A stretch of DNA of 64,000 bases from Perlucidibaca aquatica (GTDB taxonomy: Bacteria; Pseudomonadota; Gammaproteobacteria; Pseudomonadales; Moraxellaceae). The notes under the pieces are model-generated. The model saw nothing but the letters and a program-made list of their open reading frames with translations. It had not been told where the DNA came from and ran no database searches. The stretch spans positions 1,523,344 to 1,587,343 of the forward strand of contig NZ_LZDB01000002.1 of assembly GCF_001676655.1 (NCBI RefSeq), read 5' to 3'. The position numbers and the translations under genes are program-made. Position 1 is the first letter of the stretch; each line of letters starts with the position of its first letter. Below are positions 54,370 to 63,900 of this stretch, in pieces.

Positions 54370-56169
54370 ATGGCTTTGCTTTCCCTGCGTGATGTTTCTG
54401 TGGCCTTTGGTGGCCCTCACCTGCTCAATAAGGCGGCGTTCAGCCTAGACCGGGGTGAGCGTGTTTGCGTCATCGGTCGAAATGGTGAAGGCAAATCGAC
54501 TCTGTTCAAGGTCATCGCCGGCGAGATCCTGCCCGATGGCGGCGAGCTGGTGCGCCAGCAAGGTCTGCGCATTGCTACCATGATGCAAGAAGTGCCCCGA
54601 GACTGGGTCGGCACGGTGGAAGACATTGTCTCCGGTGGCCTGCAAGAGCATCCGGACATGGTGGGTCAGCTCGAAGATTGGGAAATTCAAACCAAGGTCG
54701 CGAAAATCACCACGCGCCTGGAGCTGGACCCGTATACGGATTTCGCCAGTCTCTCCGGCGGTCGCAAACGTCGCGTGCTGCTCGCGCGCGCGCTGATCAC
54801 CGAGCCCGACATCCTGCTGCTCGACGAACCCACCAACCACCTCGATATCCGCTCCATCACCTGGATCGAGCAATTCCTGCTGGGCTGGAATGGCACACTT
54901 TTATTCATCACCCATGACCGCAGCTTTTTGGCGGCAGTGGCCACGCGTATTGTTGAGCTTGATCGCGGCACGCTGCGCAGCTTCCCCGGTAACTACGCGC
55001 TGTACTTAGAGACCAAGGCCGCGCAGCTAATTGCCGAAGAGCATCAGAGCGCGGTCTTCGACAAGAAGCTGGCCCAGGAAGAGGTCTGGATTCGTCAGGG
55101 CATTAAGGCTCGCCGCGTCCGCAACGAAGGTCGCGTGCGTGCGCTGGAACAGCTGCGTCGTGATCGCGCTGCGCGCCGTGAACGGGTCGGCAAAGCTAAC
55201 CTCGCCATAAGCGATGCCGAACGCTCGGGCAAGCTGGTCATGGAAGCCACCGGCCTGTGCAAAACCCTCGGCGGCTTAACGCTGGTGAAGGATTTCGATG
55301 CCGTGGTCATGCGCGGCGACAAAATCGGCCTGATCGGTGACAACGGCGTCGGCAAAACCACGCTGATCAATCTGCTGCTGCAAAAGATCGAGCCCGATGC
55401 CGGCTCGGTACGCCACGGCACCCTGCTCCAAGTCGCCTACTTCGACCAGCTGCGCGCCCAGCTCGACCCTGAGCGCAGCGTCATCGACAACGTGGTGGAA
55501 GGCTCAGACTTCATCGAGATCAATGGTCAGCGCAAGCATGCCCTGTCGTATCTGCAGGACTTCCTGTTCTCGCCGCAGCGTGCACGCACACCAGTGAAGG
55601 CGCTGTCGGGCGGCGAACGCAACCGCCTGCTGCTGGCCAAGCTGTTCACCCGCCCAACCAACCTGCTCATCCTCGACGAGCCCACCAACGATCTCGACGT
55701 AGAAACGCTGGAGCTGCTCGAAGAGCTGCTGGTCAGCTATCAGGGCACGCTGCTGGTAATCAGCCATGACCGCGCCTTCCTCAACGAAGTGGTGAGCAGC
55801 ACCTGGGTCTTCGAGGGCGATGGCCAGATCAATGAATACGTGGGCGGCTACGATGACTGGCTGCGCCAGCGCCCGACGCAGACCGCCGTGTCGCTGCCTG
55901 GCAAGCCCGCTGCTGCGGTTGCGGCCAGCCCCGCGCCCGCCGCCCCGGCCAAGCGCAAACTCAGCTACAAGGAGCAGCGCGAACTCGACAGCATTCCCAC
56001 CGAAATTGCCGCGCTGGAAGCCGAGCAAGTGGCTGCCAATGCCGCCCTCGCCGATGGCTCGCTGTATGTCAGCGACAGTGCTCGTGCCGCCACGCTAAGT
56101 CAGCGCCTGAGCGAAATCGACGAGCGCCTGCTGCATCTGCTCGAACGCTGGGAAAGTCTCGGCGGCTAA
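54370..56169 (+). CDS. uup: ABC-F family ATPase Uup
   Basis: A 599-residue ABC-F protein with two ATPase cassettes and no membrane domain. Walker A motifs are GRNGEGKST and GDNGVGKTT; signatures are SLSGGRKRR and ALSGGERNR; each has a DEPTNHLD or DEPTNDLD Walker B. The C-terminal coiled coil (about 535-595) is typical of Uup, linked to ribosome function and transposon excision. Start ATG 54370 gives MALLSLRDVSVAFGG; an upstream in-frame ATG at 54310 lacks family similarity. Confidence 0.95.
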   Translation: MALLSLRDVSVAFGGPHLLNKAAFSLDRGERVCVIGRNGEGKSTLFKVIAGEILPDGGELVRQQGLRIATMMQEVPRDWVGTVEDIVSGGLQEHPDMVGQLEDWEIQTKVAKITTRLELDPYTDFASLSGGRKRRVLLARALITEPDILLLDEPTNHLDIRSITWIEQFLLGWNGTLLFITHDRSFLAAVATRIVELDRGTLRSFPGNYALYLETKAAQLIAEEHQSAVFDKKLAQEEVWIRQGIKARRVRNEGRVRALEQLRRDRAARRERVGKANLAISDAERSGKLVMEATGLCKTLGGLTLVKDFDAVVMRGDKIGLIGDNGVGKTTLINLLLQKIEPDAGSVRHGTLLQVAYFDQLRAQLDPERSVIDNVVEGSDFIEINGQRKHALSYLQDFLFSPQRARTPVKALSGGERNRLLLAKLFTRPTNLLILDEPTNDLDVETLELLEELLVSYQGTLLVISHDRAFLNEVVSSTWVFEGDGQINEYVGGYDDWLRQRPTQTAVSLPGKPAAAVAASPAPAAPAKRKLSYKEQRELDSIPTEIAALEAEQVAANAALADGSLYVSDSARAATLSQRLSEIDERLLHLLERWESLGG

Positions 56170-56254
56170 GGCTTGACCCAACAGTCACGAATAGGCAAGC
56201 TCCTGCGACCCGCCGAACATAACCGGCCCGTTTACTCGCAGGAACTGCCTCGCC

Positions 56255-56950
56255 ATGTCCGCCTCTCTCCTTGCCAACCCCTCCCTCGCACTCGCGCCTG
56301 CTCCGTGGCAGCTCAGTGGTCAGGGCTATGCCTTCCTGATGAAAATGCCGGAAGACGTGCTCGCCAACTGTCCGTTCACGCCCACGGGCCTGCGTAAAAG
56401 CCGCCGCAGCCCACTGTCATTGGCGATGCTGGTGGACTACCAAAGCAGCGCCGTTGGCCCCTATCAAGAACTGTTGTTTATTCCCGGCACATTCGACTTC
56501 GGCAACGGCGAGCGTCAGCCCAGCATCTCGCGCATTTATGTGTCTTCGCAGGCCTCCGTGCTGAATGGCCGGCGCAACTGGGGCATCCCCAAAGATCGTT
56601 GTGATTTCGCGGTATCACTAAATGACGAAGGCATCGATCGCGCCGTGCTCACCGCCGATGACGGTCGCCGCATTGCCGAAATGACCCTGAGCAGTAGCGG
56701 CCCGGCTCTGCCGCTGCCGGCTCATTGGCTGCCAGCTGCGTGGCGCACGCTAGCACAAGTCTGGGAAGGCAAAGTGTTCACCCTCGCCCCTAGCGCGCAG
56801 GGCAAGTGCCGCGCCGCGAAAGTGTTGGACTGGCACTTTGACCCCGAATTGTTTCCCGATCTCGCGAGCGGTCGCTGCCTAGCCGCAGTGAAAATTCCGC
56901 AATTTACGATGACGTTTCCGGAGCCATCGGTGCGGACTTGGCACGGCTGA
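56255..56950 (+). CDS. Acetoacetate decarboxylase-like protein
   Basis: A 231-residue protein resembling the acetoacetate decarboxylase superfamily. The RRNWGIPKDRCDF motif corresponds to the GxxxWGFPK region that holds the Schiff-base lysine, and LFIPGTFDFGNG is a typical strand. The true substrate is uncertain because many relatives are not acetoacetate decarboxylases. It lies 85 bases after uup and could share its transcript. Confidence 0.78.
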   Translation: MSASLLANPSLALAPAPWQLSGQGYAFLMKMPEDVLANCPFTPTGLRKSRRSPLSLAMLVDYQSSAVGPYQELLFIPGTFDFGNGERQPSISRIYVSSQASVLNGRRNWGIPKDRCDFAVSLNDEGIDRAVLTADDGRRIAEMTLSSSGPALPLPAHWLPAAWRTLAQVWEGKVFTLAPSAQGKCRAAKVLDWHFDPELFPDLASGRCLAAVKIPQFTMTFPEPSVRTWHG

Positions 56951-56957
56951 ATACATC

Positions 56958-56999
56958 GCCAGAATCACTGTTGCGCATCAGTAATCACTCTGCCAGAAT
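56958..56999 (+). promoter_or_regulatory. Direct repeats upstream of the HigBA-type pair
   Basis: Two copies of GCCAGAAT (56958-56965, 56992-56999) surround two copies of AATCACT (56963-56969, 56983-56989) just before the toxin start. Repeats of this spacing could be an operator for the antitoxin. The assignment is tentative. Confidence 0.35.
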
Positions 57000-57005
57000 A
57001 TCGGC

Positions 57006-57284
57006 ATGATCAAGAGCTTTAAACACAAGGGATTGGAAAAGTTCTTTACCACCGGCAGCACTGCTGGGGTTCAGGCGACGCATGTGCGTCGTTTGGAAGA
57101 GCGCTTGCAAGCGCTTCATACCGCCATGGACATTAGTGATATGGACTTGCCCGGCTGGCGCCTGCACGAGCTCAAGGGCAATCGTGACGGCCTCTGGGCC
57201 ATTAATGTGAGCGGGAACTGGCGCGTTGTCTTTGAGTTTATCGATGGCCACGCTTATGTCGTGAACTATGAGGACTATCACTGA
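57006..57284 (+). CDS. higB: HigB-like toxin (RelE superfamily)
   Basis: A 92-residue toxin. It starts MIKSFKHKGLEKFF, then has RRLEERLQALHTAMDI, LHELKGNRDGLWAINVSGNWRVVFEF and a C-terminal VVNYEDYH, all typical of HigB/plasmid-maintenance toxins that cleave mRNA at ribosomes. The toxin precedes the antitoxin, the usual HigBA order. Its stop shares a base with the antitoxin start (TGATG). Confidence 0.93.
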   Translation: MIKSFKHKGLEKFFTTGSTAGVQATHVRRLEERLQALHTAMDISDMDLPGWRLHELKGNRDGLWAINVSGNWRVVFEFIDGHAYVVNYEDYH

Positions 57285-57580
57285 TGACTATTCAGCAGCA
57301 CAACCCCATGCATCCCGGCGAATTTATTGCACGGGTATATCTCGAACCCTTTGAGCTGGGTTCCAATGAGCTGGCACGAAAGCTCAAGGTCAGCCCAGGG
57401 CTGGTGAGCCGCCTCGTGAATGGCAAGACAGACATTTCGCCTGCCATGGCCTTAAAGCTATCCAAAGTGCTGGGACGCTCCCCGGAAAGCTGGCTAATCA
57501 TGCAAGACAACTTCAATCTCTGGCTAGCCCGTCAACGTATTGATTTGACAGAGTTTGAAAGTATCCAGTTCGCGGTATGA
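57284..57580 (+). CDS. higA: HigA-like antitoxin
   Basis: A 98-residue Cro/C1-type helix-turn-helix protein: NPMHPGEFIARVYLEPF, then LARKLKVSPGLVSRLVNGKTDISPAMALKLSKVLGRSPESWL. This is the HigA/VapI antitoxin pattern. It would neutralise HigB and repress the operon. It converges on the AarF/UbiB-like gene with a nine-base gap. Confidence 0.93.
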   Translation: MTIQQHNPMHPGEFIARVYLEPFELGSNELARKLKVSPGLVSRLVNGKTDISPAMALKLSKVLGRSPESWLIMQDNFNLWLARQRIDLTEFESIQFAV

Positions 57581-57589
57581 AAACAGGCA

Positions 57590-59266
57590 TCAATCGCGAT
57601 GCCCACGCTCCGTCCACCACAGCTGCGTCAGCATCCACAGCCAATAGCCGGTACAGCCGATAAGGCTGAGTAAGCCCAACACGTGCATGCCCAAAATATG
57701 CGGTCCTTGCTCCAGCTGCATCATCATGCCACTGACCAAAAATAGGCCGGCCAAGAGCACGGCGCGGGCTTGGCGATGACTGGCGCGCTCTAAGCGATTA
57801 ACCAGTTTTGATAATTCTTCAACCTGCATAGGCGGCGGCCCGGCATAGTTGCCGCCGTTGCCATGCAAGCCCTGCGTACCTGGGTGATACAATCGCTCCA
57901 CCGCATCCAACGCGCGCGAACGCACGGCACGGGCCAGCACTTTTGGGCTGTAGCGATTCGCCAAGGTGCGCCTAAGCAACGGCATGGCCTCGTCCATAAG
58001 CTGAAAGTTCGGATCAATAAGGCGACCGAAACCCTCCAACGTCACACAGGCCTTGGCCAGCAGCGTTAACTCACTGGGCAAGCGCAAATTGTAATTACGT
58101 AATACCGCCGCGATGGCATTGAGCAAGGCCGTAATGTCGAGCTCCGCCATCGGCACGCCATCAAACTGCTCAATCAGTGTGGTCACCTCCGAGAGCAGAC
58201 CTTCGCGATTAATGTAGCGTCCCGCCGACCACTCAACTAAGACTTGGGTGACGGTATCGGGCTCTTGCAGAGCCACACCGCGAATCATGCGGATGAGCTG
58301 ATCACGCCGCGTCGCGGTGAGCTTGCCGACCATACCGAAGTCGAGCATGGCAATGCGGCTGCCAGGCAGAATGAGGAAATTGCCGGGATGGGGGTCGGCA
58401 TGAAACAGCCCGTCCTCCAACATCATTTTCCACACCGCTTGCGCGCCCCGGCGAGCAATGAGCTTACGATTCAGACCGGCGCGATCAATTTCTTCAATAC
58501 TTTTCGCCGGAATCCCGCGAATAAATTCCTGCACGTTCAGGTCTTCGCAGGTCCATTCCCAATAAATGCGCGGCACCACCAGCCAATCCAAATGACGCAG
58601 ATTTTCTCGCATGCGATCGGCGCTGCGTGCCTCCACCGTGAAGTCCAATTCGCGCAGTAGCGAAGCCTCGAACTCCTGCACTATCTCGATGGGCTGATAA
58701 CGGCGCAGCTCCGGTGATTGCGCCTCAGCAATCTCGGCCAATTTGCGCAGCAAGCGCAGGTCAGCCTGAATCTTTTCTTCTACGCCAGGGCGACGAATTT
58801 TCAGCACCACCTCTTGGCCAATCGGCGTCACCGCCCGATAGACCTGCGCCATGGACGCCGTACCGACCGGCTTTTCATCGATTTCACGGAAACACGCGCC
58901 GACCTTGGCACCCAAACTACGCTCTAATTGCTGCTTAAGCTGAGCGAAAGGGACCGCCGCGGCTTGATCCTGGAGCTTCTCTAATTCGGTAATCCATTCG
59001 GCTGGCAGCAAATCCACGCGTGTGGCGAGGATTTGGCCGAGCTTCACGAAGGTCGGCCCCATGGCTTCCAAGGCTAATCGAGCGCGCGCCTCACTGGGCA
59101 AGCGGCGAATATCCGGGGGCAAGTCTTGGCGCAACCAACGCTTCAATAAACCGGCACGATTTTCTAAATGCAACCAGCGCACCAGGTCATCAAAACCATA
59201 CTTAAGCAGAATGGCGATGAGCTCGCGCAGCCGTCCGAACTCACGCGCACTGGAAAAAAAATTCAT
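57590..59266 (-). CDS. AarF/UbiB family ABC1-kinase-like protein
   Basis: A 558-residue protein of the ABC1/UbiB atypical kinase family. Signatures are TFVKLGQILATR (KxGQ motif), PVGTASMAQVYRA (Ala-rich loop) and FHADPHPGNFL. Two C-terminal membrane helices follow (about 500-520 and 530-550). UbiB members support ubiquinone synthesis or lipid handling. Here it is not beside ubiE/ubiJ, so it may be a paralogue rather than the main UbiB. It follows hemE by 61 bases on the same strand. Confidence 0.88.
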   Translation of the reverse strand: MNFFSSAREFGRLRELIAILLKYGFDDLVRWLHLENRAGLLKRWLRQDLPPDIRRLPSEARARLALEAMGPTFVKLGQILATRVDLLPAEWITELEKLQDQAAAVPFAQLKQQLERSLGAKVGACFREIDEKPVGTASMAQVYRAVTPIGQEVVLKIRRPGVEEKIQADLRLLRKLAEIAEAQSPELRRYQPIEIVQEFEASLLRELDFTVEARSADRMRENLRHLDWLVVPRIYWEWTCEDLNVQEFIRGIPAKSIEEIDRAGLNRKLIARRGAQAVWKMMLEDGLFHADPHPGNFLILPGSRIAMLDFGMVGKLTATRRDQLIRMIRGVALQEPDTVTQVLVEWSAGRYINREGLLSEVTTLIEQFDGVPMAELDITALLNAIAAVLRNYNLRLPSELTLLAKACVTLEGFGRLIDPNFQLMDEAMPLLRRTLANRYSPKVLARAVRSRALDAVERLYHPGTQGLHGNGGNYAGPPPMQVEELSKLVNRLERASHRQARAVLLAGLFLVSGMMMQLEQGPHILGMHVLGLLSLIGCTGYWLWMLTQLWWTERGHRD

Positions 59267-59269
59267 GAA

Positions 59270-59299
59270 GGGGCATCCCGATTTTTCTCGTTATGCCCC
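59270..59299 (-). promoter_or_regulatory. Stem-loop before the AarF/UbiB-like start
   Basis: Arms GGGGCAT/ATGCCCC close a 16-base loop with an internal CGA/TCG pair, ending three bases before the ATG at 59266. It may limit translation or mark the hemE 3' end. There is no U-tract. Confidence 0.4.
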
Positions 59300-59327
59300 G
59301 AGTGTAGCGGAACTTAGGCGGCTCTAC

Positions 59328-60395
59328 TTAAACAGCGTGATACGCCCCCGACAGTTCGACCACGGCGTTGATAAACGCGCCCGCGTGAGCGGGATCGACA
59401 TGCTGATCGATGCCATGCCCCAGATTGAAGATATGACCACTGCCCTGACCGTAGCTACTGAGAATGCGCGCCACTTCGTCATGAATACGCGCCGGTGGTG
59501 CAAAGAGCATGGATGGGTCCATGTTGCCTTGTAACGCGACACGGCTACCCACGCGCTGACGCGCTTGTCCAAGGTCGGTGGTCCAGTCCAGGCCGAGGGC
59601 ATCGGCACCGGTATCGGCCATCGCCTCCAGCCACTGCCCACCGCCCTTGGTGAACAGGATGACCGGTACGCGGCGTCCGTCATGCTCGCGGATGAGTCCG
59701 TTGACGATCTGCTGCATATAGGCCAGCGAAAACTCCTGATACGCCGCGTGCGACAGTGCACCACCCCAAGAATCGAAGATCTGCACCGCCTGCGCACCCG
59801 CCAGAATCTGCGCATTCAAGTAAGACGTAACCGATTGCGCGAGCTTATCGAGCAGCGCGTGCAACACCGCTGGCTGCGTCACCATCAAGGTTTTCGCGGC
59901 GCGGAAGTCCTTCGATGAACCACCTTCGACCATGTAGGTCGCCAGCGTCCACGGGCTGCCGGCAAAGCCGATCAGCGGCACGTGGCCATTGAGCTCACGG
60001 CGGATGGTGCGTACCGCATCCATGACATAGCCCAGGTCTTTTTCTGGATCAGGAATCGGCAGCGCATCGACCTCGACCTGCGAGCGCACGGTTTTGGCAA
60101 ACCGCGGGCCTTCACCGGTCTCGAAATACAGGCCCAGACCCATGGCATCGGGGATGGTGAGAATGTCGGAGAACAGAATGGCGGCATCGAGCGGATAGCG
60201 ATCCAGCGGCTGCAAGGTCACTTCACAAGCCAGCTGCGGATTCATCATGAGTTTCATGAAGTCGCCGGCCTGAGCGCGCGTTTCACGGTACTCTGGCAAG
60301 TAGCGTCCGGCTTGGCGCATCATCCAAACGGGCGTGCGATCCACAGGCTGACGCAGCAAGGCGCGCAGGAAACGATCATTCTTTAGGTCGGACAT
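59328..60395 (-). CDS. hemE: Uroporphyrinogen decarboxylase
   Basis: HemE decarboxylates uroporphyrinogen III to coproporphyrinogen III in heme synthesis. From ATG 60395 the protein has 355 residues (E. coli 354). It begins [22 protein letters not shown] and has [26 protein letters not shown] and [14 protein letters not shown] further in-frame start at 60416 would add seven unrelated residues. GAGAG precedes the chosen start. The AarF/UbiB-like gene follows. Confidence 0.98.
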   Translation of the reverse strand: MSDLKNDRFLRALLRQPVDRTPVWMMRQAGRYLPEYRETRAQAGDFMKLMMNPQLACEVTLQPLDRYPLDAAILFSDILTIPDAMGLGLYFETGEGPRFAKTVRSQVEVDALPIPDPEKDLGYVMDAVRTIRRELNGHVPLIGFAGSPWTLATYMVEGGSSKDFRAAKTLMVTQPAVLHALLDKLAQSVTSYLNAQILAGAQAVQIFDSWGGALSHAAYQEFSLAYMQQIVNGLIREHDGRRVPVILFTKGGGQWLEAMADTGADALGLDWTTDLGQARQRVGSRVALQGNMDPSMLFAPPARIHDEVARILSSYGQGSGHIFNLGHGIDQHVDPAHAGAFINAVVELSGAYHAV

Positions 60396-60519
60396 GGAAG
60401 CTCTCAAGTCAGTCATGGCGAGGGGGCTGGCGCAGGATTGTGCACTAGGTCTGCGAACATTTTGGGTCTATTGTAGCATCGATGGAATTTGACATTGACT
60501 GGGCATCAGGAGTTTCGTC

Positions 60520-60918
60520 ATGCAAGGTTCAACCACCAACATCAAACTTTTCGCGCTGACGCTGGGCCTGCTCGTGCTAACCGGCTGCGCCACCCGCGAG
60601 CGCTACGAGAACGAGCTGCAGGGCTGGGTCGGCTCCAACATTAAGGTCGTGATGGATGCCTGGGGCTATCCCTCCGGTAGCTTTGAGTCGCCCACCGGCA
60701 ACCTCGTGTATGTCTGGGATAAGCAAGGCAGCTATACCGTGGCACCCACCATTTCAACGTCAATATTTACCGGCTCCCGCGGGAGTGGCTTTGGTACCGG
60801 CGTGGGTTTTGGCTTTGGTGATCGTGTGGGTTTGTTGCGCTGCCAAACTTACTTTGAAGTGGATAAGGCCAAGACCATCCTGAGCTGGAAAACTCAAGGG
60901 AACGATTGCCGGAAGTAA
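60520..60918 (+). CDS. Small lipoprotein of unknown function
   Basis: A 132-residue lipoprotein. The signal peptide ends LTGC (Cys23). The mature part has WVGSNIKVVMDAWGYPSGSFESPTGN, a pattern seen in small bacterial lipoproteins that begin with a helical WVG motif, then a glycine-rich GSRGSGFGTGVGFGFGDRVG stretch. GGAG lies upstream. It is divergent from hemE. A strong bidirectional terminator follows. Confidence 0.8.
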   Translation: MQGSTTNIKLFALTLGLLVLTGCATRERYENELQGWVGSNIKVVMDAWGYPSGSFESPTGNLVYVWDKQGSYTVAPTISTSIFTGSRGSGFGTGVGFGFGDRVGLLRCQTYFEVDKAKTILSWKTQGNDCRK

Positions 60919-60932
60919 TCCAGCGCTCATAA

Positions 60933-60966
60933 AAAAGCCCCGCTGCCTTTCGGCAGCGGGGCTTTT
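60933..60966. terminator. Strong bidirectional intrinsic terminator
   Basis: Fifteen-base arms (AAAAGCCCCGCTGCC and its complement) with loop TTTC. The flanks give TTTT on the plus strand and a six-U run on the minus strand. It separates the lipoprotein gene from the repeat protein gene that converges on it. Confidence 0.95.
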
Positions 60967-60979
60967 GATTTAAACCGAC

Positions 60980-63900
60980 TTAGAGTCGGAAGATCCACTC
61001 CCCGTTTAACTGCTCGGTGAATCCGTTGTAGGTATTCAACTGCGGCGCACTCACCGGGCTTAAGCCGCGGGACAACGCACCATTGACCGGTAAATTACCC
61101 TCCACCTGCAACGGCATCAGGATCTGCTCCATGAACTGACGGCTGTTTGCCAGCGTGCCACCCACCACTTGGAAGCCCTGCTTAATCAACGCCGATTCGA
61201 GACCTTGCTCACCGATCAGCAACTGAATACGCGGCAAGTCCACATTGTCGCCACTCACATCAATGATCCAGCCAGTGATGTTGGGTCGACCCGTGTTCAC
61301 CGTGTTTACGGTGGGTGCCTTCACCGTAACTGCACCACCACCTAAGCCGGTTTTGGCTACTAGTGAGCTAATGGTCACCGCATTGGTGGCACTGTAGTTG
61401 ATGGTGCCGCTACCGGCCTGAGTCGAAGCCGTCGGCGTCATTGTGACGGTTTGACCCGACACAGTGATATCACCACTGCCTGAAGTCGATACTGGACCGG
61501 TTTGGGTCAGAGTTTCGCTGGTCTGCAAGGCAATATCGCCACCGTTTGCCGTGACGCTCGCCACGATGAACGAACCAGGGTTGTTAAAGAAGACCCCTCC
61601 CGACTGTGTAGCCTTCGCGGTGAGCGTACCAATTGCCGTTTCCAATACCTGACCGGCTCGGCCAATGCCTTGGGCAGCTGTGGCATTTAGGCTTTGCGCG
61701 GTAATGTTAATGACGGGCTTCGTCGCATCATCATTATCCGCGTCAAGGATTGCGCCTGTAGTTGCCACCAAGGTCACTGCACCGTTTGCATCTGTTGCCA
61801 CGATGCTGCCAATGCCAAGGTCCCCTGTCGTGCTAGTGGCCGACACATTCGCTGCCGTGAGGTTAGCGCGCGTCACACCATCTTTTTCAACCACGGCAAT
61901 GTCGCCCGTGGTATCGATGTCGAGCAGTGAGCCTGCGTTGGTGTTGATGAATACGGCACCCTGCGCGGTTACCTTGACTTGGTTGCCCGTCAAGCTATTG
62001 GGCATGCCTGTAGCGCCTGTTAAGCCACCACCCGTGATTGCCAAGTTAATGTTGCCACTGGTCGACACTTCATCCAGCGCGAGGGCACCGTTCTGTGCCA
62101 GAACGATATCGCCGCTCGTGCTGGTCGCTTTCAGCGTGTCGGTTTGCAGCGTCAGAGGCGAGGTTGAGGTCGGGCTCGTCTGAGTGCCGATACCCGAACT
62201 GGCTGACAAAACGGTGCTGCTCGCCGTCACAGCGGGTGCAGTCACATCCGCCGCCTGAACGATACTACCGGTCGTTGACGTCAGCGTTGCTGTGGAAGTT
62301 TCACCACCTGCCACCACACGCTTCACCGTCATCGTGCTAGGGGAGGTCGGCGTGCCCGCTGAGGTCGCTTCAATATCACCGTCAGTGGTGCTGAGGCGCT
62401 CCAGAGTGATCGAGTCTGCTTCGCTAATCACGATGCCACCCTTCTTGGAGAGGACAACATCTGCACGATCCACCGCTGTGCTGATGTTGACGCCATCCTC
62501 AGCCGTCACCGTCAGGTCTTTGGCGGCAATTTGACCCGCTGACGTCATAGGATCTGAAGTCGCTACAGCGGTGGTGAGCTTGCCCTTCACATCGAAGGTT
62601 GCCGAGCCGTTAATGGCGACATCACGAGCCAATACATCATCACCCGCCTTCAGATTGAAAGTGCCCGAGTTCGTGCTGACTTGGGTTAATTCTATCGCGT
62701 TAGTCTCTTCAATGTTGATGTCGCCTGTGCCGGTGACCTTGGCGATCAGCTTATTCAAGCTAGTGCGCAATGCATTGCCGATACCTGTTTTGGCGGCAGC
62801 GTCCAGTGTGCCCGCTTGAACGTGCAGCGTCGTGTTGGTTTGACCCGTAATGGCGCCGTTCGTGGCTTTAAGCGTGACCGTGTTAGCGTCTGCGACACTG
62901 AGTGCGGCAACGTTGATGTTGTTATCAGCCGTCAGCGTCACATTACCCGAGGCCACATCGATTCGGGTTGCCGCTGGCGAGTTATTCGCCCCAGCATCAC
63001 GCATCGTGATGTTGCCGCCAGTCGGGTTAGCGCCTGTGGTGGCCTTCGCTGTCAGCAGTGCATTGCCTTCGTTCAGCTTGCTGTTGGCGTTCTGCAGGAG
63101 GTCTCCCGCATTCGCTGTCAGCGTCAGATCACCTTTGTTCAGCGTGATATCAGCGTTCTGCGTGATCGACGTGGCCGCATCCACCGTGATGTTGCCGTCA
63201 GCGAACGTGCCGTCTACACGAGCCGCAGTCGCGTTCGTGGTCAACGTATCGTTCAGCGTCACGAAGCCTTTCGCCGTCTTCAGTGCAATGTCACCCGCTG
63301 TGGTGGACACCGCATCACCCACGGTGATGTTGGTGTCAGCAGTCAGGGTCACGTCTTTTGTCGCGCTGATTGCAGCGTCGATATCCGTGTCGATCTTGCC
63401 CGCTGTCGCCGTCAGCTTCACCGCACCACCTTGCGTGGTGATGGTGTTGTTGGCCAGCAAGTCAGTACCTGCCGTCAGGGTGATATCGCCCAGCTTCGTC
63501 GCCAGAATCTCACTGTCGATCTGCTTACCTGCGCTATAAACAATATTGCCCGCATTGGTGATGTCGGTTTTCTTGCCCGTGGTCATCTTGAGGTTGCCCT
63601 CAGTGGCCGTCACCGACACATCACCGTTCTTCACCAGGATGTCCGCGTTCTGGGTCACATCGGTTTTCGCTGTCAGCATCACATTGCCGGCCGCGAATTT
63701 GCCGCTCGTGGCATCGCGAGTTGCCGTCGAGCTCGTGCTCAGATTGTCGTTCAGCGTGATGCTGCCCTTCGTCGCCGTTAACGAGACATTACCTTCTGTC
63801 GTAGCAATCGTGTCGTCGATCACGATGTCCGTGTCGGCCAAAAGCGTCACGTCTTTTGTCGCGCTAATCGGCGCATCGCCTTCTGTCGTAATCGAACCCG

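Noticed and set aside
62816..63781. 321-codon and 229-codon plus-strand frames
   Set aside because: Antisense shadows of the repeat protein; composition follows its repeats and there are no start signals.
63065..63878. Repeated DNA as a CRISPR array
   Set aside because: The repeat period is 498 bases, in frame with one protein, with no short repeat-spacer pattern.
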